From assembly GCA_003164155.1 (NCBI GenBank), contig PLSG01000268.1, forward strand, positions 1-8,060: DNA of 8,060 nucleotides. The letters are read 5' to 3'. This document shows, in pieces, positions 1 through 7,909 of the stretch. Source of the DNA: Parachlamydiaceae bacterium. GTDB lineage: Bacteria; Chlamydiota; Chlamydiia; Chlamydiales; Parachlamydiaceae. The notes under the pieces are model-generated. The model had not been told where the DNA came from. It was given only the letters and a program-made list of their open reading frames with translations, and ran no database searches. Made by a program: the position numbers and the translations under genes. The stretch's first letter is position 1, and the number at the start of each line of letters is the position of its first letter.

Positions 1-4
1 TGCG

Positions 5-3000
5 GTGATCACCAAAAATCTTTTACGCTATTTCACCGAACATGCACGCACTCCCCACAAGCGCCTGGCCGATTTCCTATACCTTTTATCAGCCCTTCAG
101 TATCAACCTCAGGCATGTGCCCTTTTATGCCGCGCCCTTCTCGAGATCGCACTCCGGCATGACAAGGATGTGCATATTGCGGCCTTTGCCTCTTTTGCTG
201 AACTCCTCAGCAAGCACCCTGAAGAGACGCCAGCCTTTTTAGCCGTTCTATATGGCCTGTGCATTTGCTGCAAATGGGCCAACCAACCCAAGGGCGCCGC
301 AGGGGAAATATGTGCCTACACCTTTTTCTTTACAGAAAAAGAACGCGCCTTTTTTACTTACAAAGGCGCTTTTTTTGCCTTGCCTGCCGACTACCCTTCC
401 CTCCTCGATCTGTCCGACCAGCTTCTCAGGCAATGGCATGCCATCTTCAAGTACCCTGAAAGCGCAAAATGCTTGCGCGGACTATTTGACTTCTTAGAAT
501 TATCTCCTGAATATCTAAGCGAAGATCCTTCTATATCCTTAAAAGTGGTCAAAGAAGCCCTTTTAAGCGGAGCACAAAAAGAATATGTCAAGCGCATGGC
601 AGATCTCTTCCATGGTCCTGATGCCTCTGAAGCATGGATTCAAAGGCTGAAGCAGGTCACCTTAGGTGAGAGCGATTCCAAGCTGATCAGCGGCGAAGGA
701 AGGCGTATATTAGCCCACTTAGGCCGCACAAGCGAAAGTGGAACAAAGCCAGGGCAAATGGAGATTGCGGTCTGGTTGAATACCCTAGGCAAGTTAGGAG
801 AATCTCCTAGTACTACCGTGGAGTTATTTAAATCATTAAATGACCTATGGCCACATATTGAGGCCTCGCCCGTGAAAAGCGAACTCTTTGACAATTTGAA
901 AAGACCGCTAAATGACTTCTTACGCTACTATTTACGAATACTCGACAAACTGCCCGTATCTCCTCAACAGCCTCCCTTGATAGGCAATTTCTATTTCAAT
1001 GTACAAGACTTTCTCAGTAGAGAAGTCAGCTTAAACTTCTTTTTTACACTGATGGCCATGTGTGGAAAAGAGCATCTGCACATCACACATCGCCTCATCA
1101 TACACGGGTTGCAAAGCGCTTTCTTTTCAGACGGCAACCTACGGCTTAGAGAGTACCGCAAGCTGCTCTCCTCTGCAGACGCCTCTGTACTTAGACAGGC
1201 AGTTCAACTCGCAGATAATGCCCTGACAGATTCAGCACACGACAAAGTGAGATTGGATTGGCTGCCCATCTTAATGCAAAAGCTATTTGAGGCAAAATGC
1301 TACAGCGAAGCTTGTGCACTCCTTTTGCACATACGCCGCCATGGCAAAGAGCTACTTGTGCACTTTTTGCAGTCTGACAGTCATCAAATCCTTCGCAAGC
1401 AGCTGCAAGAAGCTGCTTTTCTAGACCTGCGGTCGATAGAGCCGCAAACCATAGAAAACGCCTATCGCCTCCTGCGGCTAATCTTGAAGGCTACGCCAGC
1501 CAAAGCCTTGGTCACCGAAATCGGCAAAAAGCTTTCCTTGGACATGTCTGCGCGCTTTAGCAAATCCGACACGCCCAAGCCCGACATAGAGGTGCGCTAC
1601 CACATACTGCGGCTGGTGCATCAGCTGCTCTATGCCCAAGCTATATTTTCCACGGACACTAAGATCACGTGCTTTCGCTATCTCATTTTAAAATGCATGG
1701 AAACGCACAAAAGGCGTCCAAATAAGCACATGGGCACCTCTTATCGCACAATGGCTATGCGCACTTTAAAAAAAATGAAAGCGTCTTCAGCCTTGTTATC
1801 TTCAGCGCTCCAACCTAAGCCTTTGGAACCCACGTGGAATAATGAAGTCCAAAAGACATTTTTATTGCGCATGAAAAGCGCCCTCACGCGCAAAATTGCC
1901 AACTTCCATTTCTTAGGACAGGTGCTTTTAGAAAATATTCTTTCGCACAAATCTCAAAAAGAGGCACTAGGCAAGCTTCTCGCTGGCCACTTAAGCCCAG
2001 AGGATTTATCCGCGACATTTTGTACTTTTGCAATCACTCTCGACCCAAGCTTGGCCGAACATCCGGCCTTTAAAAGGGAAATTTTCCTTCAAGACCATTT
2101 AGAAAATATCGACCATCCCGATGAAAAAGAGCTGAAAGAGGTAAAAGAGGGCGATGAAAAAGCCGATCCCAAGGAGGAGGCTTTTATCGAAAAGATAAAT
2201 CTTAAGCAAAGCGATGCCACGCCAGATTTTGTGCGCCTGCAACGGGTGATGGCCTGGCTTTTGAATCTCACTTCACCCAAGGGAAAAGGCTTCTCAGAAA
2301 ACCTCTCAAATAGCCGCTTATTTATCATCAATTCGCTAAGCAGGGGAAAAAAACGCCTTTCTGATCTTTCTCCAGAAGCTCGGCTCAGTCTAGCCCAAAG
2401 TCTGCTAAATGCTATAAAAAAAATCTTCGAGATACCTCGTCAAGACACCCAAAATGAGGCTTTTGAGCTTTTTGCTTTTTGGGTCGACCATTCAGCGGAA
2501 TACTTCCATCCCCTGCCTGCTGGACAAGCCGACCTTCTTGCCCAAGACAGTCTGCAGATAGCCGCTACTCTCATGCAAGAATGGTTGCTCAGGGCTAAAA
2601 AAGAGCCTGAAAAAGCCAGAAGCAAGGCTTTGCATTTTCTGACTTTCTTTATGTTAAAGCAGAATGTCACGGGTGGTTTGCCTTATGAACTTTTAATTCA
2701 AGCCCTTGCCCTATTGCCAAGAACTCCTCCCTTTGGACTCACCTATCCGCAAGCCGTGGAAAGAGTGCGTCGCATGATTGCACAGAGCAAAGAAGAACCT
2801 CGTACGCAGGCCCTTTTGCAAGAAACCGCCTTAAAACTAATTCAAGAAAGCCTTGAAGCGCATGCGAAAAATTACCTGTCTCTGGCAGTTCAACTATGTG
2901 GAGAAATCCTGCGCCATCGTTTGGTGGTGGGAGATAATTGGGAGGTGGTGGGAAAAACACTACAGGCGTTAACTGAAAAGCTCTGCCGCAGCCAAGCTGC

Positions 3001-5554
3001 TATCCCCCAAGAAAGTATCTTTCATCTAATTGTGGAAGCGCTTATGTCCACTCAAATGCTTTCAGCCTGCAGTGCGCAGACGCGCTACACCGTGGTGAAA
3101 AACTTGACTGACAGCCTATTCCCAGAAATGTGGGTAAAACTCTTGTCTTCAGTAAAAGATCAACTCGAATACTTATTATGGAGAAGATCTTGCCCTGATA
3201 CCCCCGCTGAGCAGCGCTTTCTATCGGTTACCAGACTACCCACTAGTTCGGGATTAGATCCAGTCCTCATAGACTTGCAGGCCACTTGCCAGATCTTGAC
3301 TTGTTTAGATACTCACTCACTGGACCATCTCAACCAAGCCATGGAAGTGTACCAAAAATTAGGTTTAGATGCTCAACCCAAAGTTCTCATGCCGATGCTG
3401 GAAGGTTTTTGTGCCTATCCAAAATTGGCAGATTTGCGCAGCGATAACTTTGGGAAAGCTTTAGAAAGCATCCCTAGATTGGTGAGTAACGCGGTGCTTT
3501 CTCCCACATTTTGGCAAGGTTTTCTACCTAAAATGTTTTACTTTTTCGACCGCTTTAAAAACACATCCCAGCAAGCGCATTTTGATCAGCTCGAGCTGTC
3601 CTTTGCAGAAGAGGTCGTAAAAGATAGCTTCAATCTACCACCTACTTGTCTAAAAATACTCGTTATTAGGCTTTTAGAAAGGGCTTTAACTCTTTCAGAT
3701 CCCGTGCAGGCTCAAAAAAACAACTCCACGCTACACCATCTCTCCTCGCGTTTGGAACCTACACTTCATACAACTTGTTTTGAAGGCATCGTCACCACAT
3801 TCATCAAACGAGAACTCCTCAAATCTCAAAAAATGGCCGACCAACTAGAAGAACAACTGCTTAAAAGTCTTTTGATGCACGAGCTAAAAACCTTCTACCA
3901 TCGACTGCACAATTTGCTTAGGTTAGAAATAACTATCCCTGTGGATGTGCTATCTTTAGCTAAAATGGTCGAGAATTTTTTTAAATGTGCCCAGAGCCTG
4001 GAACATCCTCTGGCTTTTGCGCAGATGAGTCAATTATTGTCTTTGGCTAGCACTGAAGGGTACTTCCGCTACTTAGATCAAGAGAAGACCTCTCCCGATA
4101 TCTCCACACATTTGCAAAATTCACTGATGCACTTGCACTTCATGCCTCTAAATTTAAAATATTTAGAACCATGTAAAAACTTGGATATTTTAGAATGGGT
4201 AAAAAAACTAAAAAATTCTTATAAACGCCTTAGCCGTTTCCCCGAATATAAGAGCAGGGTAATCTCCACATTTGAGACCTTGGCACAGCTTTTTTTGGAT
4301 GGCGATCCTCAAAAGTATGGCTTTGCCATGCAAGAACTTGAGGCTTTGGTCAAAGTGGCCTATAACGCCGAAGATGGAGTATTTGCCGCAGAATGCCTAT
4401 CCCTCTTAGTAGCAGGCAGCAACCTCTATGCCGGTATTCCAGCTTGCATGAAACTCATTGCTCCAAAAAAGCCGCGCGCTTTGGAAAAATTCATGCGCAG
4501 TGAACAGCTTTTGCCTGAAGAGCGCTCAGATCTTCCCGTGGCGCGAGAAGATTTGAAATGCATCATGACGGCTATGCAGGCCATGTATAAATCTCATAAA
4601 ACCCTTCCACAGCTTCAAAAACACATAGAGGCCCCAGATTATATTAAGGCAATAAAAGAGGTGTGCTTGCTAGGTTTACAGGGCTTTCAAAGGTGTCTTT
4701 TAGAGCATGCTCAGCTGCCTCAGAAGTTTTTGCCCATAGCTTTGCAACGCCTAAATAGAGCGCTTGAAAATATCCCTCAGCTGCTAGAAGGCAGCCTGCC
4801 TCCCGATGAGGCTGCGAATTTAGCCAAAAAATGTGCAGCATGGAAAGCTCATTGGGCCCTCGCCTTGAAAAATGCCACCAGCGGCCTCCCACTCCCTCAC
4901 ATGCAAACCATAGCCTCAATACCCAGCGTATGCGGAGATATTTCAATCTACCTTTTTAGTTTGAAAACACGCGTAGATAGATTGTGGAAAGATTATCGAT
5001 CTCTTCAATCGCAAAGTTCTGTCTTAAGTACCCAAGAGCAGCTGCTAGATCAAAGCCTTAACGCTTTCATCCAGGGATATTGGGAGCTTCTTCTACCTGC
5101 CCGCAGACTTGATAGCGCGGAAGCTTGCCATATTAAAGCGAATAATCTTATCAGGCAGATAGAGCGCCTGCGTCAAAATAGCTCCCATAAAGAAAGCGAA
5201 CGAAAGGTAGAAGCCAGTAGCCATAATCTCACTATGTGGCCAGTGATAGAGAGAGGGGAGGCCTTAGCGCTGCACATTGCCGATTTAGCGACTGATTTAT
5301 TCCAAACTCATCCCTATTGTGCTCAATCAAAAATCTCTGAGCTGCCTCTAAAAAATACCATTGATTATCTGGCGACTTATGAAGCTGAGCTAAAAACAGT
5401 CCTACCTGAAACAGATTTCAAGGAAAAATTTGATATCTTTGGCCAATGGAAAACGCGTTACACACAAATGTGCCAACTAAGCCTTTCCATAAAAGCAGAT
5501 ATGGCCACACAAGGCGCCTTAGCTTTTGCCGCCTTGCATTACCTGGCGAAAGAA
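5..5554 (+). other. Protein region: HEAT/ARM-like alpha-solenoid (about residues 1-1850)
   Basis: Throughout this stretch the translation is a succession of helices about 12-20 residues long with Leu, Ala, Phe and Ile on one face, separated by short turns rich in Pro, Asp, Ser and Lys. There are almost no beta-type runs, no Gly-rich nucleotide-binding loops and no hydrophobic segments long enough to span a membrane. This is the look of HEAT, armadillo or TPR-type superhelical scaffolds, which usually bind proteins. No strict repeat unit could be read off by eye, so the repeat class is not assigned. The limits, especially the C-terminal one, are approximate. It could instead be several separate helical domains in a row. 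Confidence 0.55.
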
Positions 5555-7906
5555 GAACGTGCTATGCCTTTATTAGCAGCTCAAAAAAGTAGGCGGAGCG
5601 TCACCCCTTTGCAAAATGAAGAATTCTATTTCCGCGAATCAAACAACTATTTACTTCTGGCGGCCACCCAAGAAGTCATGCGCTTGCTAAATACCCCACC
5701 TGACTTTTATTATTGCATACTAGTTAACAGCGCAAATTTGATTAAAGAGCTCAAACTAATTTGCGCATATGAGACAATTTCCACAGACTTGCCTCCTACA
5801 TCTTTTTATGCACGCACAGGAGAAACAATTAAATCTACGTTTGAAGATAAAAGAAAAAATCACTCTCTTTTTTTGCATTTAACCTTCAATAACCCGCAAG
5901 AAGTTACCCGCCCTAACTTTGATTTTTTTACGGCAGCTTTTTGGGCAGCTTTTAGCAGCGCTGTAGGTAATTACAATAGTCGGGTAAAACCCGAACAGCG
6001 CGTTTTAAAGGAAGAGCTAGTAAAAAAATTTATAGTGGGATTTTTTGGCAATGTAAAAGGACAAGATTACCTTCTGTTACCGCTTTTTGATAAAAAAGTA
6101 TCTTGGCCGCCACAAGGCGGTCAAGACATGCTGCACAGCTTTATTAACTTCAAAGGTCTTATCCCCAACTGGCTGTGTGCGGCGCGTTTTCTTTCCCTGA
6201 ATGGTTTAGAACAGGTGCGTACTTTACTGCCCTCTCCCCTTATGAGCCCAGAGACTGCTCAAGTAATCATGGAGCACAAATTTCCCGTAACTACTTTTGC
6301 CGAATTTTTCAAACATCCTATTGTAAGACAATTTTACATGCCAGCACTAGAAGCCGAAAATAAAGCAGTTCTGCTCTTGACTTCAACCCTCATGGAGCTT
6401 CTCGAAGGTGCCAAAATTGTCGAAGATATTTTTTTTAAGAAAAATCTCGGGCTTCTTTTAGGGACTTCTCTATCTAAAATAATAGAACACATGCAAGCTT
6501 CACAAAATGCGCCTGCTCTCTTTAATATCCAAAAATTTAGCCTTTTCTTTGATTTGATTTTCGAAGAAATAGCCTTGTGGCTATCAATAGTTGAACCTCA
6601 TGCTCCTCAAAAATTGGAAAAAATCATACGTGAAAGTTTTTGTAAATCCTCTGAAATTAAGCCCAACTTAGCACGTTTTACCTCGACGGGCAAATGGTGC
6701 TTTGTCGAAATTATGCACGCCCTTGATCAATTTAGAGGAAAAAAGCTCACCTATATGGTCTACGATACTATCTGTACGGAAGCAAATTGTGCTTTTGACG
6801 ATCCCTTTCTTTTAAACCCAGACAGAGCTACAGTTTTTAAAATCTTTTCTCTGCACTACGAGAGTACCTTAAAAGAACACATCGAAAGACTGGCCACCTC
6901 CACCCATAAGCTGGATGTACTATGCATGGATATGCCCCCTAGAATAAGCGAAAGTGGATCGATGCTTAAAATGCATGACGTAGGAGCCCTGCTAGATGAA
7001 CTTTTTGCCAGAAACTGTGTTTCTGATCAGGCTTTAAGCGTCGTCATCGACAATACCATCGGATATATCGACTCTAAGGAAATTGGCGACCTGCTCATCA
7101 AATTTAAAGATAAAATAGATGCAGGGTTGCTCAATCTCATCATATACTGGGACTGCCGGACACTGGACACGTTTGGAACAGATAAATTTTCAGGAGGCTG
7201 TTACTGTGTGTACTCCGCCAACAAAGCATTGATAGATATCTTTGCCGCCTTTCCAGCAAACGATAATGGCGATGCCTTGAGTTATCAGGGAATATGCCAT
7301 CTGTATACTTATAGTATGCCTGCCTTAGATCACTATCGAAAAATGCTCTTTGAAAATACCGCCTATCTCCACAGCAAAATACTTCCGCAATGTAAGCAGG
7401 CGCTATCTATTCCGCACCATTTATCAAGCCTTGCACCCACAACTCCAGCTTCCCCTCGTCTCTTTATAGATCTGTACGCAAAGGAAGATTCATCCCCAAT
7501 AAAAACCATGCGGGCAAATGAGTTATTCCCTTACTTTCCAGGCTTTGGCTACAAGACACCTACCGTGGCGTTCAAACGCCTTCTACATCTACCTAACCAT
7601 ACGTGCGAAAAACTGCATGTGTGTTGTGGACTTGAAGACAAGGCCGGCTTGAATAGATTGGCTCAATTTATTTGCACGCATTTCAGAGACCCTCCGAAAA
7701 GCACTAAGGGTCCTAGTACCTCATCCACCAGCTCCTCTAGTAGTGAATTATCCAGTAGCCTTGCAATAAAAAATGATAACCTAGCAAGCCTTGAAGATTT
7801 GAAACAAATCGAAAAGTCCATGACGCAACGATTGAAAGCCCTAACTCAGAGTTTGGATAAGCATGATCAAGCCTTAGCAGCTAATATAGCTAATTCATTT
7901 AAGTAA
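5..7906 (+). CDS. Giant alpha-solenoid protein with a C-terminal, probably degenerate, Cys/Met-type PLP-fold domain (5' end probably cut by window edge)
   Basis: A single frame of 2,633 codons ends at TAA 7904-7906. I do not recognise it as a named gene. Residues 1 to about 1850 are short amphipathic Leu/Ala-rich helices, HEAT/ARM-like, with one charged linker near 700-727. About 1870-2185 is an unassigned alpha/beta region. About 2185-2560 resembles a cystathionine gamma-synthase/methionine gamma-lyase fold. The tail is a Ser-rich linker (2571-2585) and a short coiled coil (about 2596-2628). No membrane segment is evident. A signal peptide cannot be judged because the start is uncertain: the frame is open from base 2, GTG at 5-7 has no visible ribosome binding site, and the next in-frame Met is near residue 200. 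The coding call is near certain from length. The PLP-fold call is inferred from motif order and spacing. The cellular role is unknown; a scaffold or a host-interacting protein is possible but unproven. Confidence 0.93.
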   Translation: MITKNLLRYFTEHARTPHKRLADFLYLLSALQYQPQACALLCRALLEIALRHDKDVHIAAFASFAELLSKHPEETPAFLAVLYGLCICCKWANQPKGAAGEICAYTFFFTEKERAFFTYKGAFFALPADYPSLLDLSDQLLRQWHAIFKYPESAKCLRGLFDFLELSPEYLSEDPSISLKVVKEALLSGAQKEYVKRMADLFHGPDASEAWIQRLKQVTLGESDSKLISGEGRRILAHLGRTSESGTKPGQMEIAVWLNTLGKLGESPSTTVELFKSLNDLWPHIEASPVKSELFDNLKRPLNDFLRYYLRILDKLPVSPQQPPLIGNFYFNVQDFLSREVSLNFFFTLMAMCGKEHLHITHRLIIHGLQSAFFSDGNLRLREYRKLLSSADASVLRQAVQLADNALTDSAHDKVRLDWLPILMQKLFEAKCYSEACALLLHIRRHGKELLVHFLQSDSHQILRKQLQEAAFLDLRSIEPQTIENAYRLLRLILKATPAKALVTEIGKKLSLDMSARFSKSDTPKPDIEVRYHILRLVHQLLYAQAIFSTDTKITCFRYLILKCMETHKRRPNKHMGTSYRTMAMRTLKKMKASSALLSSALQPKPLEPTWNNEVQKTFLLRMKSALTRKIANFHFLGQVLLENILSHKSQKEALGKLLAGHLSPEDLSATFCTFAITLDPSLAEHPAFKREIFLQDHLENIDHPDEKELKEVKEGDEKADPKEEAFIEKINLKQSDATPDFVRLQRVMAWLLNLTSPKGKGFSENLSNSRLFIINSLSRGKKRLSDLSPEARLSLAQSLLNAIKKIFEIPRQDTQNEAFELFAFWVDHSAEYFHPLPAGQADLLAQDSLQIAATLMQEWLLRAKKEPEKARSKALHFLTFFMLKQNVTGGLPYELLIQALALLPRTPPFGLTYPQAVERVRRMIAQSKEEPRTQALLQETALKLIQESLEAHAKNYLSLAVQLCGEILRHRLVVGDNWEVVGKTLQALTEKLCRSQAAIPQESIFHLIVEALMSTQMLSACSAQTRYTVVKNLTDSLFPEMWVKLLSSVKDQLEYLLWRRSCPDTPAEQRFLSVTRLPTSSGLDPVLIDLQATCQILTCLDTHSLDHLNQAMEVYQKLGLDAQPKVLMPMLEGFCAYPKLADLRSDNFGKALESIPRLVSNAVLSPTFWQGFLPKMFYFFDRFKNTSQQAHFDQLELSFAEEVVKDSFNLPPTCLKILVIRLLERALTLSDPVQAQKNNSTLHHLSSRLEPTLHTTCFEGIVTTFIKRELLKSQKMADQLEEQLLKSLLMHELKTFYHRLHNLLRLEITIPVDVLSLAKMVENFFKCAQSLEHPLAFAQMSQLLSLASTEGYFRYLDQEKTSPDISTHLQNSLMHLHFMPLNLKYLEPCKNLDILEWVKKLKNSYKRLSRFPEYKSRVISTFETLAQLFLDGDPQKYGFAMQELEALVKVAYNAEDGVFAAECLSLLVAGSNLYAGIPACMKLIAPKKPRALEKFMRSEQLLPEERSDLPVAREDLKCIMTAMQAMYKSHKTLPQLQKHIEAPDYIKAIKEVCLLGLQGFQRCLLEHAQLPQKFLPIALQRLNRALENIPQLLEGSLPPDEAANLAKKCAAWKAHWALALKNATSGLPLPHMQTIASIPSVCGDISIYLFSLKTRVDRLWKDYRSLQSQSSVLSTQEQLLDQSLNAFIQGYWELLLPARRLDSAEACHIKANNLIRQIERLRQNSSHKESERKVEASSHNLTMWPVIERGEALALHIADLATDLFQTHPYCAQSKISELPLKNTIDYLATYEAELKTVLPETDFKEKFDIFGQWKTRYTQMCQLSLSIKADMATQGALAFAALHYLAKEERAMPLLAAQKSRRSVTPLQNEEFYFRESNNYLLLAATQEVMRLLNTPPDFYYCILVNSANLIKELKLICAYETISTDLPPTSFYARTGETIKSTFEDKRKNHSLFLHLTFNNPQEVTRPNFDFFTAAFWAAFSSAVGNYNSRVKPEQRVLKEELVKKFIVGFFGNVKGQDYLLLPLFDKKVSWPPQGGQDMLHSFINFKGLIPNWLCAARFLSLNGLEQVRTLLPSPLMSPETAQVIMEHKFPVTTFAEFFKHPIVRQFYMPALEAENKAVLLLTSTLMELLEGAKIVEDIFFKKNLGLLLGTSLSKIIEHMQASQNAPALFNIQKFSLFFDLIFEEIALWLSIVEPHAPQKLEKIIRESFCKSSEIKPNLARFTSTGKWCFVEIMHALDQFRGKKLTYMVYDTICTEANCAFDDPFLLNPDRATVFKIFSLHYESTLKEHIERLATSTHKLDVLCMDMPPRISESGSMLKMHDVGALLDELFARNCVSDQALSVVIDNTIGYIDSKEIGDLLIKFKDKIDAGLLNLIIYWDCRTLDTFGTDKFSGGCYCVYSANKALIDIFAAFPANDNGDALSYQGICHLYTYSMPALDHYRKMLFENTAYLHSKILPQCKQALSIPHHLSSLAPTTPASPRLFIDLYAKEDSSPIKTMRANELFPYFPGFGYKTPTVAFKRLLHLPNHTCEKLHVCCGLEDKAGLNRLAQFICTHFRDPPKSTKGPSTSSTSSSSSELSSSLAIKNDNLASLEDLKQIEKSMTQRLKALTQSLDKHDQALAANIANSFK
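2102..2185 (+). other. Protein region: charged Glu/Lys/Asp-rich linker (about residues 700-727)
   Basis: Residues about 700-727 are dominated by Glu, Lys and Asp, with two Pro and few hydrophobics, unlike the helical repeats on either side. It is most simply a flexible, solvent-exposed linker dividing the solenoid into an N-terminal part of about 700 residues and a longer second part. The composition is seen directly; the linker role is inferred. Confidence 0.5.
5612..6556 (+). other. Protein region: unassigned alpha/beta segment between solenoid and PLP-like domain (about residues 1870-2184)
   Basis: From about residue 1870 the composition changes. Aromatic residues, short beta-prone hydrophobic runs (around 1895, 1955 and 2010-2025) and a Pro-Gln-Gly-Gly-Gln turn (2036-2040) appear among helices. 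I recognise no family signature. Two positions look superficially like parts of fold-type I PLP enzymes: a helix-turn-strand near 1885-1900, and a Tyr-Ala-Arg at 1935-1937. Both are too far upstream of the C-terminal domain to be assigned. The segment could be an insertion or extension of the PLP-like domain, or an independent domain. Confidence 0.35.
6557..7684 (+). other. Protein domain: fold-type I PLP-dependent, Cys/Met metabolism-like, probably degenerate (about residues 2185-2560)
   Basis: Landmarks of the cystathionine gamma-synthase/methionine gamma-lyase family occur in order. They are a Pro-x-x-Leu-Glu helix (2201-2205); Ser-Thr-Gly at 2227-2229, where the family has its Ser-Gly phosphate loop; Tyr2253, 25 residues on, where the family has the PLP-stacking Tyr; Asp-Met-Pro-Pro at 2309-2312, resembling Glu-x-Pro-x-Asn-Pro; Ile-Asp-Asn-Thr at 2348-2351, matching the family's Val-Asp-Asn-Thr whose Asp binds the pyridine nitrogen; Lys2394 in a Thr-Asp-Lys-Phe-Ser-Gly-Gly context as candidate Schiff-base lysine; a Glu-Asn-Thr-Ala helix (2450-2453); and Cys-Gly-Leu-Glu-Asp (2541-2545), matching the C-terminal small-domain signature. 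The length of about 375 residues suits a whole domain. Asp-to-Lys spacing is 45, longer than the usual 25 or so. His2538 replaces the carboxylate-binding Arg. The fold is fairly likely; catalysis is doubtful. Confidence 0.55.
7715..7759 (+). other. Protein region: Ser/Thr-rich linker (residues 2571-2585)
   Basis: Thirteen of fifteen residues from Ser2571 to Ser2585 are Ser or Thr, encoded by mixed AGT, AGC, TCC, TCA and TCT codons rather than by a simple DNA repeat. It directly follows the end of the PLP-like domain and a Pro/Lys-rich stretch, and precedes the C-terminal helix. It is most likely a disordered spacer; phosphorylation is possible but not shown. Confidence 0.7.
7778..7903 (+). 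other. Protein region: short C-terminal coiled-coil helix (about residues 2592-2633)
   Basis: The last 40 or so residues contain hydrophobics at near-heptad spacing (Leu2596, Leu2599, Met2606, Leu2610, Leu2613, Leu2617, Leu2624, Ile2628) with charged and Gln residues between, and no Pro or Gly. This is typical of a short amphipathic helix able to form a coiled coil, so it may serve oligomerisation or partner binding. Confidence 0.5.
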
Positions 7907-7909
7907 AAA

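Noticed and set aside
42..497. Several overlapping short open frames on both strands near the left end
   Set aside because: All sit within the long frame, their translations look like out-of-frame reading, and the long frame continues through them unbroken.
4644..4946. 100-codon minus-strand open frame inside the giant gene
   Set aside because: It lies entirely opposite the long coding frame, has no ribosome binding site I can support and its composition (Trp, Arg, Gly, His rich) is that of an antisense shadow.
5807..5815. Tyr-Ala-Arg (1935-1937), resembling the Tyr-x-Arg phosphate-binding pair (Tyr59, Arg61) of methionine gamma-lyase
   Set aside because: In the family this pair lies about 30 residues before the Ser-Gly loop. 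Here it is about 290 residues before, so it would need a very large insertion. Probably coincidence.
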